Assembly: GCA_041920275.1 (NCBI GenBank)
Contig: JAYRSE010000007.1
Coordinates: 1-64,000, forward strand
Length of the DNA: 64,000 bases
Reading direction: 5' to 3'
Source of the DNA: UBA12088 sp041920275
Lineage (GTDB): Bacteria; Patescibacteriota; Minisyncoccia; Phycocordibacterales; UBA12088
In this document: positions 17,926 to 26,601 of the stretch, in pieces
How the letters are laid out: every line of letters starts with the position of its first letter
How positions within the stretch are numbered: the stretch's first letter is position 1
Notes under the pieces: model-generated
The model's database searches: none
What the model saw: only the letters and a program-made list of their open reading frames with translations
What the model was told of the DNA's origin: nothing
Program-made: the position numbers and the translations under genes

Positions 17926-17974
17926 ATACGCTTCAGTGTACACGCACTCGCGTCGACCGCAAAATGTAGGGTGT

Positions 17975-19297
17975 TCACACGTACCAAGCGAGGTTCAATC
18001 GCACCACATCTTCCCATGTCGTAGTGTAGCGAGGTGAACACATGGCGTGACGCGCTTCCCACGACGTCGAACCGCACTCTGTGGCGACCCGCACCACATC
18101 ACCCATGCGGTTTCGAAGCGTATCGAGCTCGCGCATAAGCGACGCACGTGGTCCCACCGCTTCACCGAACACGGTATTGGCGGGCACGCGCTCCTCCGGT
18201 ACGATACCTTGGGCCAGAACACCCGCCTTGATGTAGCGTACCTGCGAACGGTACACGCGATCGAGCATGCCACACGCGATACCGGTGAACGTGAGCGTGT
18301 CGTTTGCCGGTACCGTGAGCGTTTCGGATACGTGCCACACCGCGCGCTTCCCTTCATACGAGCTTACAAGAAAAACACGCACGGTACTTGCGGCAAGTTG
18401 TTCGGTACGAAGCGTCTCCGCCACCTTTCGAGCATGGTACGTGACCGCACGAGCAAGTGTGGCACGGTCGGAAGCCGGCGTACCGAACGAGCGCGAGTGC
18501 AACAGTGTCTTACGTACCGGTGTCTGCTCACCGACCGGAAAACAGGAAAGTCCGCGCAGCTCGTGCATCGTGCGCAAGCCGCGTACGCTCATACGGGTAC
18601 GCACCCATGCATCATCCGCACACGCAAGGTCGTGCGCATTTTTGATGCCCACATCCCGTAGCGCGGGCGCAAGTCGCATTCCCACTCCCCACACCTCCTC
18701 GATCGGCGTCGATCGGAGCGCGGCGACAGTCTCATGCGTGTCGATGAGTACACACGTGCCACGTTCGAGTGAAGTGACGTGCGCGCCCTGACCACTTCCG
18801 TGTGGCACTGCACGGTCCGCCATCTTGGCGCAGTGGGTGGCAATCTTTGCGAGAGTCTTGGTACGAGCTACACCCACCGAAACGGGCACACCAACCTCGC
18901 GGAACAGTGCCGCACGAACATCGAGCATCCACCGTTCGAGAAGTACGCGAGTGATGAGTGGAGGCAACAAGAAGGCCTCGTCGACCGAATACGGTTCGAC
19001 CGTATGTGAGAATCGGGCGAGTGTGTGCATCACGCGGCGAGAGATGTCGAGGTAGAGGGGAAAGTTGGATGAAAAGACCACGACGTCGTGCGTGCGACAC
19101 CTGTCCTTCAGCTTGAAATACGGCTCGCCCATCGCGATGCCGAGGTACTTGGCTTCGTTGGAGCGGGACACCACACATCCATCATTGCTCGAGAGGACGA
19201 TGACCGGCCTATGCAAAAGGTCGGGCCGGAAGAGTCGTTCGCACGAGACAAAGAAGTTGTTGCAATCCACAAGTGCGACGTACCGAGTGCTTGACAT
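17975..19297 (-). CDS. umuC: Y-family translesion DNA polymerase, UmuC type
   Basis: A 440-residue polymerase beginning ALVDCNNFFVSCERLFRP (first catalytic Asp), with YSVDEAFLLPP supplying the second acidic pair, VPVSVGVARTKTLAKIA in the palm, an HhH-like region EEVWGVGMRLAPALRDVGI and a little-finger domain containing VFLVSSYEGKR. Length matches UmuC (~420). It performs error-prone bypass after DNA damage, normally with cleaved UmuD. A UmuD-like gene and lexA lie upstream on the same strand but are separated by a 385-nt gap holding a small plus-strand ORF. No LexA box of the GAAC-N4-GTTC type is visible just upstream. Confidence 0.95.
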   Translation of the reverse strand: MSSTRYVALVDCNNFFVSCERLFRPDLLHRPVIVLSSNDGCVVSRSNEAKYLGIAMGEPYFKLKDRCRTHDVVVFSSNFPLYLDISRRVMHTLARFSHTVEPYSVDEAFLLPPLITRVLLERWMLDVRAALFREVGVPVSVGVARTKTLAKIATHCAKMADRAVPHGSGQGAHVTSLERGTCVLIDTHETVAALRSTPIEEVWGVGMRLAPALRDVGIKNAHDLACADDAWVRTRMSVRGLRTMHELRGLSCFPVGEQTPVRKTLLHSRSFGTPASDRATLARAVTYHARKVAETLRTEQLAASTVRVFLVSSYEGKRAVWHVSETLTVPANDTLTFTGIACGMLDRVYRSQVRYIKAGVLAQGIVPEERVPANTVFGEAVGPRASLMRELDTLRNRMGDVVRVATECGSTSWEARHAMCSPRYTTTWEDVVRLNLAWYV

Positions 19298-19370
19298 ATA
19301 TACCTATACATTGTTTAATGAATAAAGATGAGTATGTACTTCGCGTACTCGCACTGCACTGGGGGGTGCC

Positions 19371-19589
19371 ATGATTACCTTACTACGACACTACCTGCGT
19401 CCCTACCGCGGAGACGAGCTCTGTCTTGCGTGCGGCGAGCTGCCTACACCACCACATCCTTGCATACAGGTGTTCGATCCATACCGCCAAACGGACGACA
19501 CGACTCCTCAATCGACCGTGGAGCCGCTCACGGCGGACAAGGTCGATCCGAAGGAAGTGGTGCTGCTCAAGAGGGCGGGAATACTGTAA
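19371..19589 (+). CDS. Hypothetical small protein between umuC and the UmuD-like gene
   Basis: A 72-residue frame starting MITLLRHYLRPYRGDELCLACG, preceded by GGGGGGTGCC as a possible ribosome-binding site. It has one CxxC pair (CLAC) and an acidic, Pro-rich middle. It is oriented against its neighbours. I do not recognise it. A hairpin (19598-19626) follows its stop. If it is not a gene, the 385-nt umuC-umuD gap is unexplained. Confidence 0.45.
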   Translation: MITLLRHYLRPYRGDELCLACGELPTPPHPCIQVFDPYRQTDDTTPQSTVEPLTADKVDPKEVVLLKRAGIL

Positions 19590-19597
19590 GATTTTAC

Positions 19598-19626
19598 CCG
19601 GCGTGACCATGGAATGGCCACGCCGG
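19598..19626. terminator. Hairpin between convergent small ORF and UmuD-like gene
   Basis: An 8-bp stem CCGGCGTG/CACGCCGG, extendable by inner CCAT/ATGG pairing, lies between the two convergent genes. It has no T-run on either side, so terminator function is only suggested by position. Confidence 0.4.
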
Positions 19627-19682
19627 ACGTGCGTATTGGATCGGAAACACGTACGTATGAGTTCAATGGCACGGTCGAATGT

Positions 19683-20150
19683 TCAGAGTCTTCTGCTCAG
19701 CGCAACAACAACACCCCACAGGTCGACACCACACTCCGGTGCAAACTCGATCGGGGTCGCATCACGAGTGCCACAAATGAGGAATCGCTTCCCTTCATGT
19801 TCGGTATATCGACACACCGTGAGCTCACCCGCACATGCGGCAAGCACCAGCGAACCGGTGTCGGGCGTGCATGCGCGGTCCACCATGAGTATGTCGCCGG
19901 TGCGGACGCCGAGGTATGTGTTCTCGGATATGACCACCTCGTCGCTCAGTCCCACGCGCACAAAGTAGGTAGCACTCGGATGTCGCACCAAAAGCGTATC
20001 GAGCGAGAGCGGGTTTGTGTATCCGCACTCGACACGTTCACCGGACCTTTCCGGAAGCGTGCTGCCGCACGAAGAGCAGACGCTCATTTCACTCTCGGTC
20101 GAGCGACCCTCTGCATCCGCGGCGCTACGTAGGAAAGACACCGTGCTCAT
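19683..20150 (-). CDS. UmuD-like S24 protein with the catalytic Lys replaced by Cys
   Basis: A 155-residue protein. HPSATYFVRV matches the start of the UmuD peptidase core and TGDILMVDR and DLWGVVVALSR match later strands. RVECGYTNP resembles the UmuD Cys-Gly autocleavage site. GLSD aligns with the LexA GLSM serine loop, but a few extra residues follow, and the general-base Lys (TVK in LexA and UmuD) reads TVC here. Self-cleavage is therefore doubtful. An N-terminal CSSCG pair may add a metal or redox site. It lies 56 nt after the lexA stop on the same strand and could be cotranscribed. It may be a UmuC partner that works without cleavage. Confidence 0.75.
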   Translation of the reverse strand: MSTVSFLRSAADAEGRSTESEMSVCSSCGSTLPERSGERVECGYTNPLSLDTLLVRHPSATYFVRVGLSDEVVISENTYLGVRTGDILMVDRACTPDTGSLVLAACAGELTVCRYTEHEGKRFLICGTRDATPIEFAPECGVDLWGVVVALSRRL

Positions 20151-20206
20151 AGCATGCGTGTTACTTGATAATGACCTGAATACTCCACCTCGTGAACCGG
20201 GATCCG

Positions 20207-20785
20207 CTACCGCGGATAGGTGCGTATCACGCTTCGCACCACCCCGCCCACCTGGAGCGATTCTTCCGGCCACAGGTCGGGGTAGTCTTCATTCGCCGCC
20301 TCAAGGTACCGTCTCCCTCGCTTCTCGCGGAGGTACTTCACCGTCCACTCGCCGTCCATGTTCGCAACGACGATGTCACCCACCCGCGCGTGCTCCGTGC
20401 GCTCCACCAAAAGCAGATCGCCCTCGTGTATGCCCGCGTCCACCATGGAAAGGCCTTTCACGCGCAAGAGGTACATTCGCTCACGATCACCGAGCAAAAG
20501 CTCGTCCATGGTCACGTGGTCGAGCGCCTGCTCTTCCGCCGGGGATGGAAAACCGGCCTCGACATAACCCACGAGCGGCACTTCGTCACCGAGCGTAAGT
20601 GGGAGCAGCTTACCCTTTCCGTCCTTACGTATGACACCCGCTTCCACCAATTTGTCGACCACCTTGGCGACCGCGTTCTTCGAAGCGAAACCGAACAGCT
20701 CGCACATCTCACTGTAGCCGGGCATGCGATGGTGCATGCGGTAGTAGTGCTGTAATTTTTGTTTATATTCTTCCATGGTGAACAT
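20207..20785 (-). CDS. lexA: LexA-type SOS repressor
   Basis: A 192-residue protein (189 if the ATG at 20776 is used). The winged-helix N-terminus carries the recognition region FGFASKNAVAKVVDKLVEAG. The autocleavage site is the Ala-Gly of VEAGFPSPAEE. The peptidase core has Ser in VKGLSMVDAGIHEGD and Lys in GEWTVKYL, so the catalytic dyad is intact. It represses SOS genes until RecA filaments promote cleavage. A LexA-box-like sequence overlaps its start, consistent with autoregulation. The UmuD-like gene follows and a SOS-box-controlled gene lies upstream. Confidence 0.93.
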   Translation of the reverse strand: MFTMEEYKQKLQHYYRMHHRMPGYSEMCELFGFASKNAVAKVVDKLVEAGVIRKDGKGKLLPLTLGDEVPLVGYVEAGFPSPAEEQALDHVTMDELLLGDRERMYLLRVKGLSMVDAGIHEGDLLLVERTEHARVGDIVVANMDGEWTVKYLREKRGRRYLEAANEDYPDLWPEESLQVGGVVRSVIRTYPR

Positions 20786-20791
20786 ATGATC
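20780..20791 (-). promoter_or_regulatory. Probable LexA box at the lexA start
   Basis: The plus strand reads GAACATATGATC, one mismatch from the GAAC-N4-GTTC palindrome used by LexA in Gram-positive bacteria. The GGTGAAC half-site is identical to that of the perfect box at 21224-21243. It overlaps the initiation codon and lies just downstream of a TAAGAT -10-like element (20798-20803). Confidence 0.55.
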
Positions 20792-20920
20792 CGATACATC
20801 TTATGGTATGAGCGAGTCCTTGCCTGTCGAGTGGTTGCCGCTCATCGGCGTGCGGTCCGAAAGATCGTCTCGACCTATGCGGTATTCATTCGAAGTATAT
20901 GGTTATTGTTTTCATGCGCT

Positions 20921-21190
20921 CTAGGCTATCCCCATTCTGAATATCCTCGCCACCGCTCCACCCGCCAAACTGCGACGCGCGGGGCTTTTCGGGATACGTC
21001 GTGCCGGTCGACGAGTGGCGCTCGCATCATTGTCCGCGTCGGCCGTGATGCGCGCAAGTGTGGCGAGAAGTTCCCTGTGTCGGCGCGCCTCGTCACGGAA
21101 CGACTGACCTTTGATGATCTTGCGGTCGATGCGATCGTTCAAACGTGCGAGCTCGCGTTGTATCTCTTTTCCAAGGGTGTTCTTGCTCAT
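20921..21190 (-). CDS. Small basic coiled-coil protein under an SOS promoter
   Basis: An 89-residue protein starting MSKNTLGKEIQRELARLND. Residues 5-45 are strongly helical and charged, like a coiled coil; the C-terminal third is Arg/Pro/Ala-rich and basic (RRPARRIPKSPARRS), suggesting nucleic-acid binding. I know no family for it. Its promoter has a perfect LexA palindrome filling the -35/-10 spacer, so it should be induced by DNA damage. It is transcribed toward lexA and might be an SOS effector such as a division inhibitor or DNA-binding repair accessory; this is inference from regulation only. Confidence 0.6.
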   Translation of the reverse strand: MSKNTLGKEIQRELARLNDRIDRKIIKGQSFRDEARRHRELLATLARITADADNDASATRRPARRIPKSPARRSLAGGAVARIFRMGIA

Positions 21191-21218
21191 AGGCCGAAGT
21201 GTTAGCTGATATGCATGC

Positions 21219-21247
21219 AGTATAGGTGAACGGACGTTCACCTGCAA
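21219..21247 (-). promoter_or_regulatory. SOS promoter with perfect LexA box
   Basis: On the minus strand there is TTGCAG (21242-21247 complement), a 17-bp spacer, and TATACT (21219-21224). The spacer is almost entirely a perfect inverted repeat, AGGTGAAC-N4-GTTCACCT at 21224-21243, whose core is GAACGGACGTTC. LexA bound here would block polymerase. Confidence 0.8.
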
Positions 21248-21472
21248 GCGCACAGCATGTGGAATACGTACTTTCAAATGACATACTCGACTCTGTCAAG
21301 TCGAGATGCGGCGAAACATACCAAACGACATCCAAGTTCTCCGATGCTGAACAAACCGATGCACCCGTCGAGTAACAGAAATCGGCCAAGCACCACGAAG
21401 TATTCTTTTGGAAAGGTCCGACAATGCATCGAACTGTTATGTAGATACGGTATCACCTGCCCGAGCGCACAA
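21248..21472. other. Intergenic region, nothing recognised
   Basis: Between the SOS promoter and the stop of the ABC exporter gene I find no RNA gene, repeat or convincing ORF. Confidence 0.5.
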
Positions 21473-23257
21473 TCATTCCTCCGTACGATCGGCAATAAAC
21501 CCGCCGACCTGGCTGTGCCAGAACTCGGCGTAGATCCCGTTTCGCGCGATCAATTCCTTGTGCGAGCCCATCTCGACCACCCCGCCGTTCTCGAGCACAA
21601 TGATCCTGTCCATGTGTCGGATGGTTGAAAGTCGGTGCGCGATCACTATCGTGGTGCGTCCTTGCATGAGCGCATCGAACGCGCTCTGGATATGTCGCTC
21701 TGACACGGAATCGAGCGATGATGTCGCCTCATCCAGTATGACGATCGGGGCATCCTTGAGGAGTGCGCGCGCGATCGCAATGCGCTGGCGCTCTCCACCG
21801 GAAAGCTTCACGCCGCGTTCCCCCACGAGCGTGTCGTACCCCTCTCGATTCCTCATGATGAACTCATGCGCATGAGCACGTCGCGCAGCCTCTTCCACCT
21901 CCTCCCGCTTCGCACCTTCCTTTCCGTACGCGATGTTCTCGAAAAAGGTGCGATGAAAGAGACCGGGCTCCTGTGGCACATAGGCGATCCTGCGACGAAG
22001 CTCATCCTGTCGCACCTTGGTGATGTCCTGCCCGTCGATACGAATGCTCCCGCTCTCCACATCGAGAAAGCGCAGCAAAAGTTTTACAATGGTCGACTTC
22101 CCCGCTCCGGAATGCCCCACGAAGGCCACCTTTTCGCCGGGTTGTATGTCGAGCGAAAGATCCTCGAACACGTACCGGCCGTTATCGTACCCGTGCCTCA
22201 CGTTCGAGAACACGATGTGTCCCTTCGAAACGCGCACCTGCTCCGGCTCGAGCGGATCCAGCACCTCGACCGGCGTGTCGAGGAGTTCCACCATCTCGTT
22301 CGCGTCGGTGAGCGCCCGGCTTATGTTAAGCACGTTGCGACTGATCTGCCACACAATATTGAAGCTACGCAACACATACAGGACCACGAGCGTCATGAGT
22401 CCCGCACTTGCCGACCCCCGCATCCACAGCACCGCGACACCCGCGATGATCGCGATCTCGAACGCATTGATGGTGACACCTTGGAACGCACTGTTCCAAA
22501 AGCCGTTCTGCATCCACGCGCGACGCGCGGTGGTGAGCTGGTACGCGGTCGTTTCCTCGAAACTCGCCCGCTCCCGCGAAGAAGCACCGAACATCTTTAC
22601 GGTCAAAATGTTCGCAAGGATGTCGGAAAGGTGTGCGGTCACCTTCGAATCCGCCTCGGCGTTCTCGAGTGACTTCGGTATCGTCCAACGCACCATGCCG
22701 TACACCAGCCCCCCATAGAAAAACAACCACATGAGAAAGAACACCCCTAACTGCCACGAATGGTACCAGAGCACCGCGACCGCACTGAGAAGCGCGAGCC
22801 CTTGCATCCACAGCTGAAATACGATCTGATCGTGCAGCTCCTCGAACGCACGCACGAAACGCTTCACCTTGGCGACGAGACCGCCCGTGAATGTGTCGCT
22901 GTAGAAACGGTAGGACTTCCCAATGAGTCCGGAAAGCGCGTAGTCGGCAAGGTGCTTCAATGCATCGCATTGCATAGTAATGATGCAGTAATCGCCGATG
23001 CGGTAGAATACGTTGTAGATCACAACGGCGCCAACCAGGTACCAAAGCATAAGCACAAGCAAGCGCGGCGCATCACTACCGCCGGTCGCTATGATATCCA
23101 CCATCTCTTTGTACAAGAGTGGTACCACTATGGCACTCACAAGCGAACCCAGACCATAGGAAAAGAATATCAGCACCTGCTTGACCGGATACATTCGCAC
23201 GAACGGCCAGTAGTGCTTGAGTATGGAACACCAGTGAAGTTTTTCATTCTTTTTCAT
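21473..23257 (-). CDS. ABC exporter, fused membrane and ATPase domains (MsbA/MDR type)
   Basis: A 594-residue half-transporter. Residues ~1-320 form six transmembrane helices (for example VLIFFSYGLGSLVSAIVVPL). The ATPase has Walker A VGHSGAGKSTIVKLL, a Q-loop in YVPQEPGLF, signature LSGGERQRIAIARALL, Walker B PIVILDEATSSLDS and the switch His in IVIAHRLSTIRH. It works as a homodimer or with a partner to export lipids, peptides or drugs. Start 23257 (MKKNEKLH) lies 5 nt after TAGCAT; an upstream in-frame ATG at 23326 has no such support. No partner half-transporter is nearby. Confidence 0.92.
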   Translation of the reverse strand: MKKNEKLHWCSILKHYWPFVRMYPVKQVLIFFSYGLGSLVSAIVVPLLYKEMVDIIATGGSDAPRLLVLMLWYLVGAVVIYNVFYRIGDYCIITMQCDALKHLADYALSGLIGKSYRFYSDTFTGGLVAKVKRFVRAFEELHDQIVFQLWMQGLALLSAVAVLWYHSWQLGVFFLMWLFFYGGLVYGMVRWTIPKSLENAEADSKVTAHLSDILANILTVKMFGASSRERASFEETTAYQLTTARRAWMQNGFWNSAFQGVTINAFEIAIIAGVAVLWMRGSASAGLMTLVVLYVLRSFNIVWQISRNVLNISRALTDANEMVELLDTPVEVLDPLEPEQVRVSKGHIVFSNVRHGYDNGRYVFEDLSLDIQPGEKVAFVGHSGAGKSTIVKLLLRFLDVESGSIRIDGQDITKVRQDELRRRIAYVPQEPGLFHRTFFENIAYGKEGAKREEVEEAARRAHAHEFIMRNREGYDTLVGERGVKLSGGERQRIAIARALLKDAPIVILDEATSSLDSVSERHIQSAFDALMQGRTTIVIAHRLSTIRHMDRIIVLENGGVVEMGSHKELIARNGIYAEFWHSQVGGFIADRTEE

Positions 23258-23468
23258 GATGTATGCTAAACGGGTGCTCCGGATACCCGACAATATGCAA
23301 ACCGCGCGATGACATGGCCGAGTCAAAGATCCGATGGAGCCACTCTACCGAATCAAACGGCAGACCGTTTGTGGGTCATACTGTTTAGGGTATACTCTCG
23401 GTACACTTGAAGGAACTTCGGTGCATGGTCGCGCCATCCACACACCTTATATTATCTATTTACGACGT

Positions 23469-24041
23469 ATGAAAACACGCATTCTTTCCCTCTTGCTCGC
23501 GGTATCGCTCGGAACGAACGCATACCTCATTGCACGACTTCAACATACTACTGCAGACGTTTCCCCGGACACATCGCAAGAAACCCCGGCAAAAGAAGAA
23601 TCGACACCGTATGCAAGCGGAGGCACCTACCCGTTCATTCGCGTGGTCGATGGCGACACGGTCATCGTGGGGATCGCGGGACGAAGCGAGTATGTACGCC
23701 TGATCGGGATCGACTCCCCCGAACCGAACGACCCTGACGGGCCCGAGTGCTACGCCACGGAAGCGACCGAGCACATGAAGGAACTTGCCCATACCGGTAC
23801 GGTAGTGCTTCGCTTCGAACCTGCACAAGGATACCGCGACACCTACGGTCGCTTACTCGCGTACGTGGAGCTTACGGACGGTACCGACCTTGGTGAGCGC
23901 ATGCTTGGCGACGGGTACGCCCGAGAGTTCACCTACGGGCAAGGCCACGCGCGACGTGAGCAATACCTTGCGGCGGAGAACGACGCACGCACCAACGCGC
24001 GCGGTCTGTGGGCACCGGAAACCTGCTCCTCGACGGAATGA
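23469..24041 (+). CDS. Exported thermonuclease (SNase family)
   Basis: A 190-residue protein with an N-terminal signal peptide or anchor (MKTRILSLLLAVSLGTNAYL) and a staphylococcal-nuclease OB-fold. It has RVVDGDTVIV, YVRLIGIDSPE (catalytic Arg and nearby acidic residues) and YRDTYGRLLAYV (second Arg region), ending GLWAP. It should cut DNA or RNA outside the membrane with Ca2+, perhaps to salvage nucleotides, which suits a lineage thought to lack full nucleotide synthesis. The longer upstream frame to 23334 has no hydrophobic start. A TATTAT/TATCTA region lies 10-15 nt before the ATG. Confidence 0.9.
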   Translation: MKTRILSLLLAVSLGTNAYLIARLQHTTADVSPDTSQETPAKEESTPYASGGTYPFIRVVDGDTVIVGIAGRSEYVRLIGIDSPEPNDPDGPECYATEATEHMKELAHTGTVVLRFEPAQGYRDTYGRLLAYVELTDGTDLGERMLGDGYAREFTYGQGHARREQYLAAENDARTNARGLWAPETCSSTE

Positions 24042-24067
24042 TCGCGATCGAAGGATGCTCGATCCGC

Positions 24068-24547
24068 CTATCGATCGAGTGGACACAACGCTCGCACCGT
24101 GGCGAGCACTTCCTGCGGATGTCCCACCGGAGTGACCTTCTCCCACACCTCCGCCACCTTACCCTGCGGATCGACGAGGAACGTACTTCGCGAGGTACCC
24201 ATGTACGTGCGCCCCATGAATGTCCGCTCACCCCAAGTGCCGAACGCTTCCATGAGAACATGCTCGGTATCGGCGACCAATGTGAACACGAGCTTCTTCT
24301 TTTCGATAAACTTTCGATGCGACGCACACGTGTCTTTACTCACCCCCAACACACGCACCCCGAGCTCTTTGAATGCGCTCGCATGATCGCGAAACCCTTC
24401 GGCCTCAAGCGTACAACCGGGAGTATCGTCCTTTGGATAAAAGTACACCACCGCCCACGAACCGAGCAATTCGCGCAAGGTAAACCGCGCACCGTTCTCA
24501 TCAACGAGCGCAACATCGAGCGGCACAGTATCACCCTTCTGCAACAT
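24068..24547 (-). CDS. bcp: Thioredoxin-dependent peroxiredoxin, Bcp/PrxQ type
   Basis: A 159-residue enzyme with the AhpC/TSA fold. YFYPKDDTPGCTLEAEGFRD contains the peroxidatic Cys, followed five residues later by Glu where many PrxQ enzymes have a resolving Cys, so it may be a 1-Cys type or resolve elsewhere (Cys in SKDTCASH). It reduces hydroperoxides using thioredoxin; a thioredoxin reductase is encoded at 50620. TAGCAT lies 6 nt before the ATG. It is convergent with the nuclease gene. Confidence 0.93.
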   Translation of the reverse strand: MLQKGDTVPLDVALVDENGARFTLRELLGSWAVVYFYPKDDTPGCTLEAEGFRDHASAFKELGVRVLGVSKDTCASHRKFIEKKKLVFTLVADTEHVLMEAFGTWGERTFMGRTYMGTSRSTFLVDPQGKVAEVWEKVTPVGHPQEVLATVRALCPLDR

Positions 24548-24619
24548 ACACCCATGCTACCACGGATCGACAACGCACGGAACACCGGGCATGTGCGCCC
24601 CGTAAAGTGCATTCCGGTA

Positions 24620-25462
24620 TCACTCGTCCGCATCAACAACGCCGATACGGTCGTCTTCGACCTCGATGTATCCGGTCGCCGCACTTTCGACGCATTCGCG
24701 AACAAGGTAGTTCGTCTTTGAGAGTGCGTCGTAGGTCATGCGATAGTACTCTCTGGACAATCGCGCGAGCGCGAGCGCCATGGATTCGGTCTCGTATGGA
24801 TTGTCGGAGAGTTGCGGCAAGCGATCGATCGGGTTCGTCACAAAAAGCGTACTTGCGGATGTAAAGGACGCACCATACTCGGTCGAAACATTATGCGCGA
24901 CCACAAGCCCCGTTTCGACATCGACAAGTGCATATCGCTTACAATTCGTACCGCACGCAAGTTCGGCTACTGCGAAACGCCCTGCAAAATTCACCCCCTC
25001 TCGCAGTGCCCGCTCGAGCGCAGGTGCGTTTTCTTTCGCCTCCGGAAAAAGTGCGAGGTCCAACTTCGAAGCCGGCACCCCTTCGTATGGAATGATCGTC
25101 GCGTCGGTACCGGTCGCCTTTCGGCCCTCGGTACGCTCCAAGACCGCTTCACAGGTGAGCGCTTTCGAACGGACAGGGTGTATCTCGGAGGGCTTTTTGC
25201 TCACCCCACCGATCTCTTTCACATCACCCCACATCCATAGCACAAAATCACCTGCACAGGTGTGAACCAGCCGCCCCATTGGGTACCAACTCACCGTAAG
25301 GCCATCGTACACTTGCTTTCCCTCGGCATCGTAGCACGTGGCGGGAAGCGGACCGAACGCGACCAGTGTCGTTTCGACCGCACGTCGCACCCCGCCGTCA
25401 TCCATCCACGGCGCCCATACCACACATGCGAAACACACAAGGACGATGAGACTGCGTAGCAT
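24620..25462 (-). CDS. Exported hypothetical protein
   Basis: A 280-residue protein with a signal peptide or anchor (LIVLVCFACVVWAPW). The segment NFAGRFAVAELACGTNCKRYALVDVETG resembles a region seen in uncharacterised bacterial exported proteins, with two Cys that could form a disulfide. I cannot name a function. A TATACT -10 (25473-25478 complement) precedes the ATG by 10 nt. A stand-alone gene between the peroxiredoxin and SppA. Confidence 0.65.
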   Translation of the reverse strand: MLRSLIVLVCFACVVWAPWMDDGGVRRAVETTLVAFGPLPATCYDAEGKQVYDGLTVSWYPMGRLVHTCAGDFVLWMWGDVKEIGGVSKKPSEIHPVRSKALTCEAVLERTEGRKATGTDATIIPYEGVPASKLDLALFPEAKENAPALERALREGVNFAGRFAVAELACGTNCKRYALVDVETGLVVAHNVSTEYGASFTSASTLFVTNPIDRLPQLSDNPYETESMALALARLSREYYRMTYDALSKTNYLVRECVESAATGYIEVEDDRIGVVDADE

Positions 25463-25569
25463 ACGAGGTTACAGTATACCACCCGAACACAGCGTGCCGC
25501 GAATGCACGGGATGCGAGTCGGCGCGCAAAGCTCGCGACCCTTTACCGAGGACCAAGGGCACACCTTGC

Positions 25570-26493
25570 TCAGAACAAGGCACCGAGGCCGCTTTCGTAC
25601 GCATCACAGAGCACCACCTCGTCCCCGCCCTTTCCAACCTTTTTGCCCACCCACACAAGCGCCTCATCGAACCCGCCGAGCGCGTCGACAAGCCTGAGCC
25701 GAAGCGCTTCGGTGCCTACATACGCACGACCGTCGGCAAGCGCCGCAACCTCTTCACGCGTGAGCACGGGACGCGCTTGTGCGATACGATCCACCATGTA
25801 CTCGTGCACGCTTTCAACCTGCATCTTGAAGAAGTCGCGTTCCTCGTTCCGCAACGAACGTTCGGGGTGCCCCGCGTCTTTGTATGCCCCGCTCGAAAGG
25901 TCAACCCATCGCGACCCTTCTATGTCGCTCGAACTCGCGACCTCGAGGTACGACATGGTGACACCGATCGAACCGACATCGGACACAGGCGATGCGATGA
26001 TGTGGTCGGCACCTGCCGCGACCCAGTATGCGGCACTTGCACCCATCTCGCGCACGACCGCAACGACCGGCTTGTTCGCCTTGAGAAGCGCTTCGAGCAT
26101 CTCGTCGGCGGCGACCGGCGTACCGCCGGGCGAATCGATCTCTACAAGTATGGCGTCGATTTCGGGATCTTCCTCGGCCCATCGCACGCTCGCCACGAAG
26201 TCGTCCGCGCTCGAGATCATGCCGTACTCAAGTAAAGGGCCGATACCGGAGTCGGTCGTCGTAACAATGCCGGTGAGCGGCACCCGTGCGACCGTGCAGT
26301 ACGCATCCTCGTCGCCAAAAACGCTGACCACGACAAGGAACAGGAACACGGTCACACACCAGAACAGAAACGCCGGCACCCCTACGAAAAGCGCGATACT
26401 CGCTGTGACGACCTTCGACACCCATCCATGGTGACCGCGCAAGACGGATGCATGAACCGAACGCGTTTCCATATATGATGGTGTTTCATCCAT
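25570..26493 (-). CDS. sppA: Signal peptide peptidase, S49 family (SppA-like)
   Basis: A 307-residue membrane-anchored serine protease. A single N-terminal hydrophobic segment (residues ~26-58) is followed by the S49 core: LVEIDSPGGTPVAADEM, the nucleophile Ser in REMGASAAYWVAA, and the catalytic Lys in DLSSGAYKDAGHPERSL. It degrades cleaved signal peptides and membrane protein fragments, downstream of signal peptidase I (45183). The size fits the short single-domain form. TATACT (26502-26507 complement) lies 8 nt before the ATG. It is divergent from pyruvate kinase. Confidence 0.92.
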   Translation of the reverse strand: MDETPSYMETRSVHASVLRGHHGWVSKVVTASIALFVGVPAFLFWCVTVFLFLVVVSVFGDEDAYCTVARVPLTGIVTTTDSGIGPLLEYGMISSADDFVASVRWAEEDPEIDAILVEIDSPGGTPVAADEMLEALLKANKPVVAVVREMGASAAYWVAAGADHIIASPVSDVGSIGVTMSYLEVASSSDIEGSRWVDLSSGAYKDAGHPERSLRNEERDFFKMQVESVHEYMVDRIAQARPVLTREEVAALADGRAYVGTEALRLRLVDALGGFDEALVWVGKKVGKGGDEVVLCDAYESGLGALF

Positions 26494-26601
26494 GTCGTGG
26501 TAGTATAGCACCTGCCAAGCGGCACGTACGAGCATGTATCCACATCGGGTGCGAGCGTGCCGCAAATAAATTTTATTTACGATCGATTAAACACGCCCAC
26601 T

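Noticed and set aside
19683..20150. A second functional LexA.
   Set aside because: It lacks the DNA-binding winged helix and the catalytic Lys; the fit is to UmuD, not LexA.
703..21225. A 17-base identity (ATATGCATGCAGTATAG) shared by the AbrB-like promoter (704-720) and the SOS promoter (21209-21225).
   Set aside because: It includes the -10 hexamer and the self-complementary ATGCAT; one such match in 64 kb is not far from chance expectation, and flanks differ completely.
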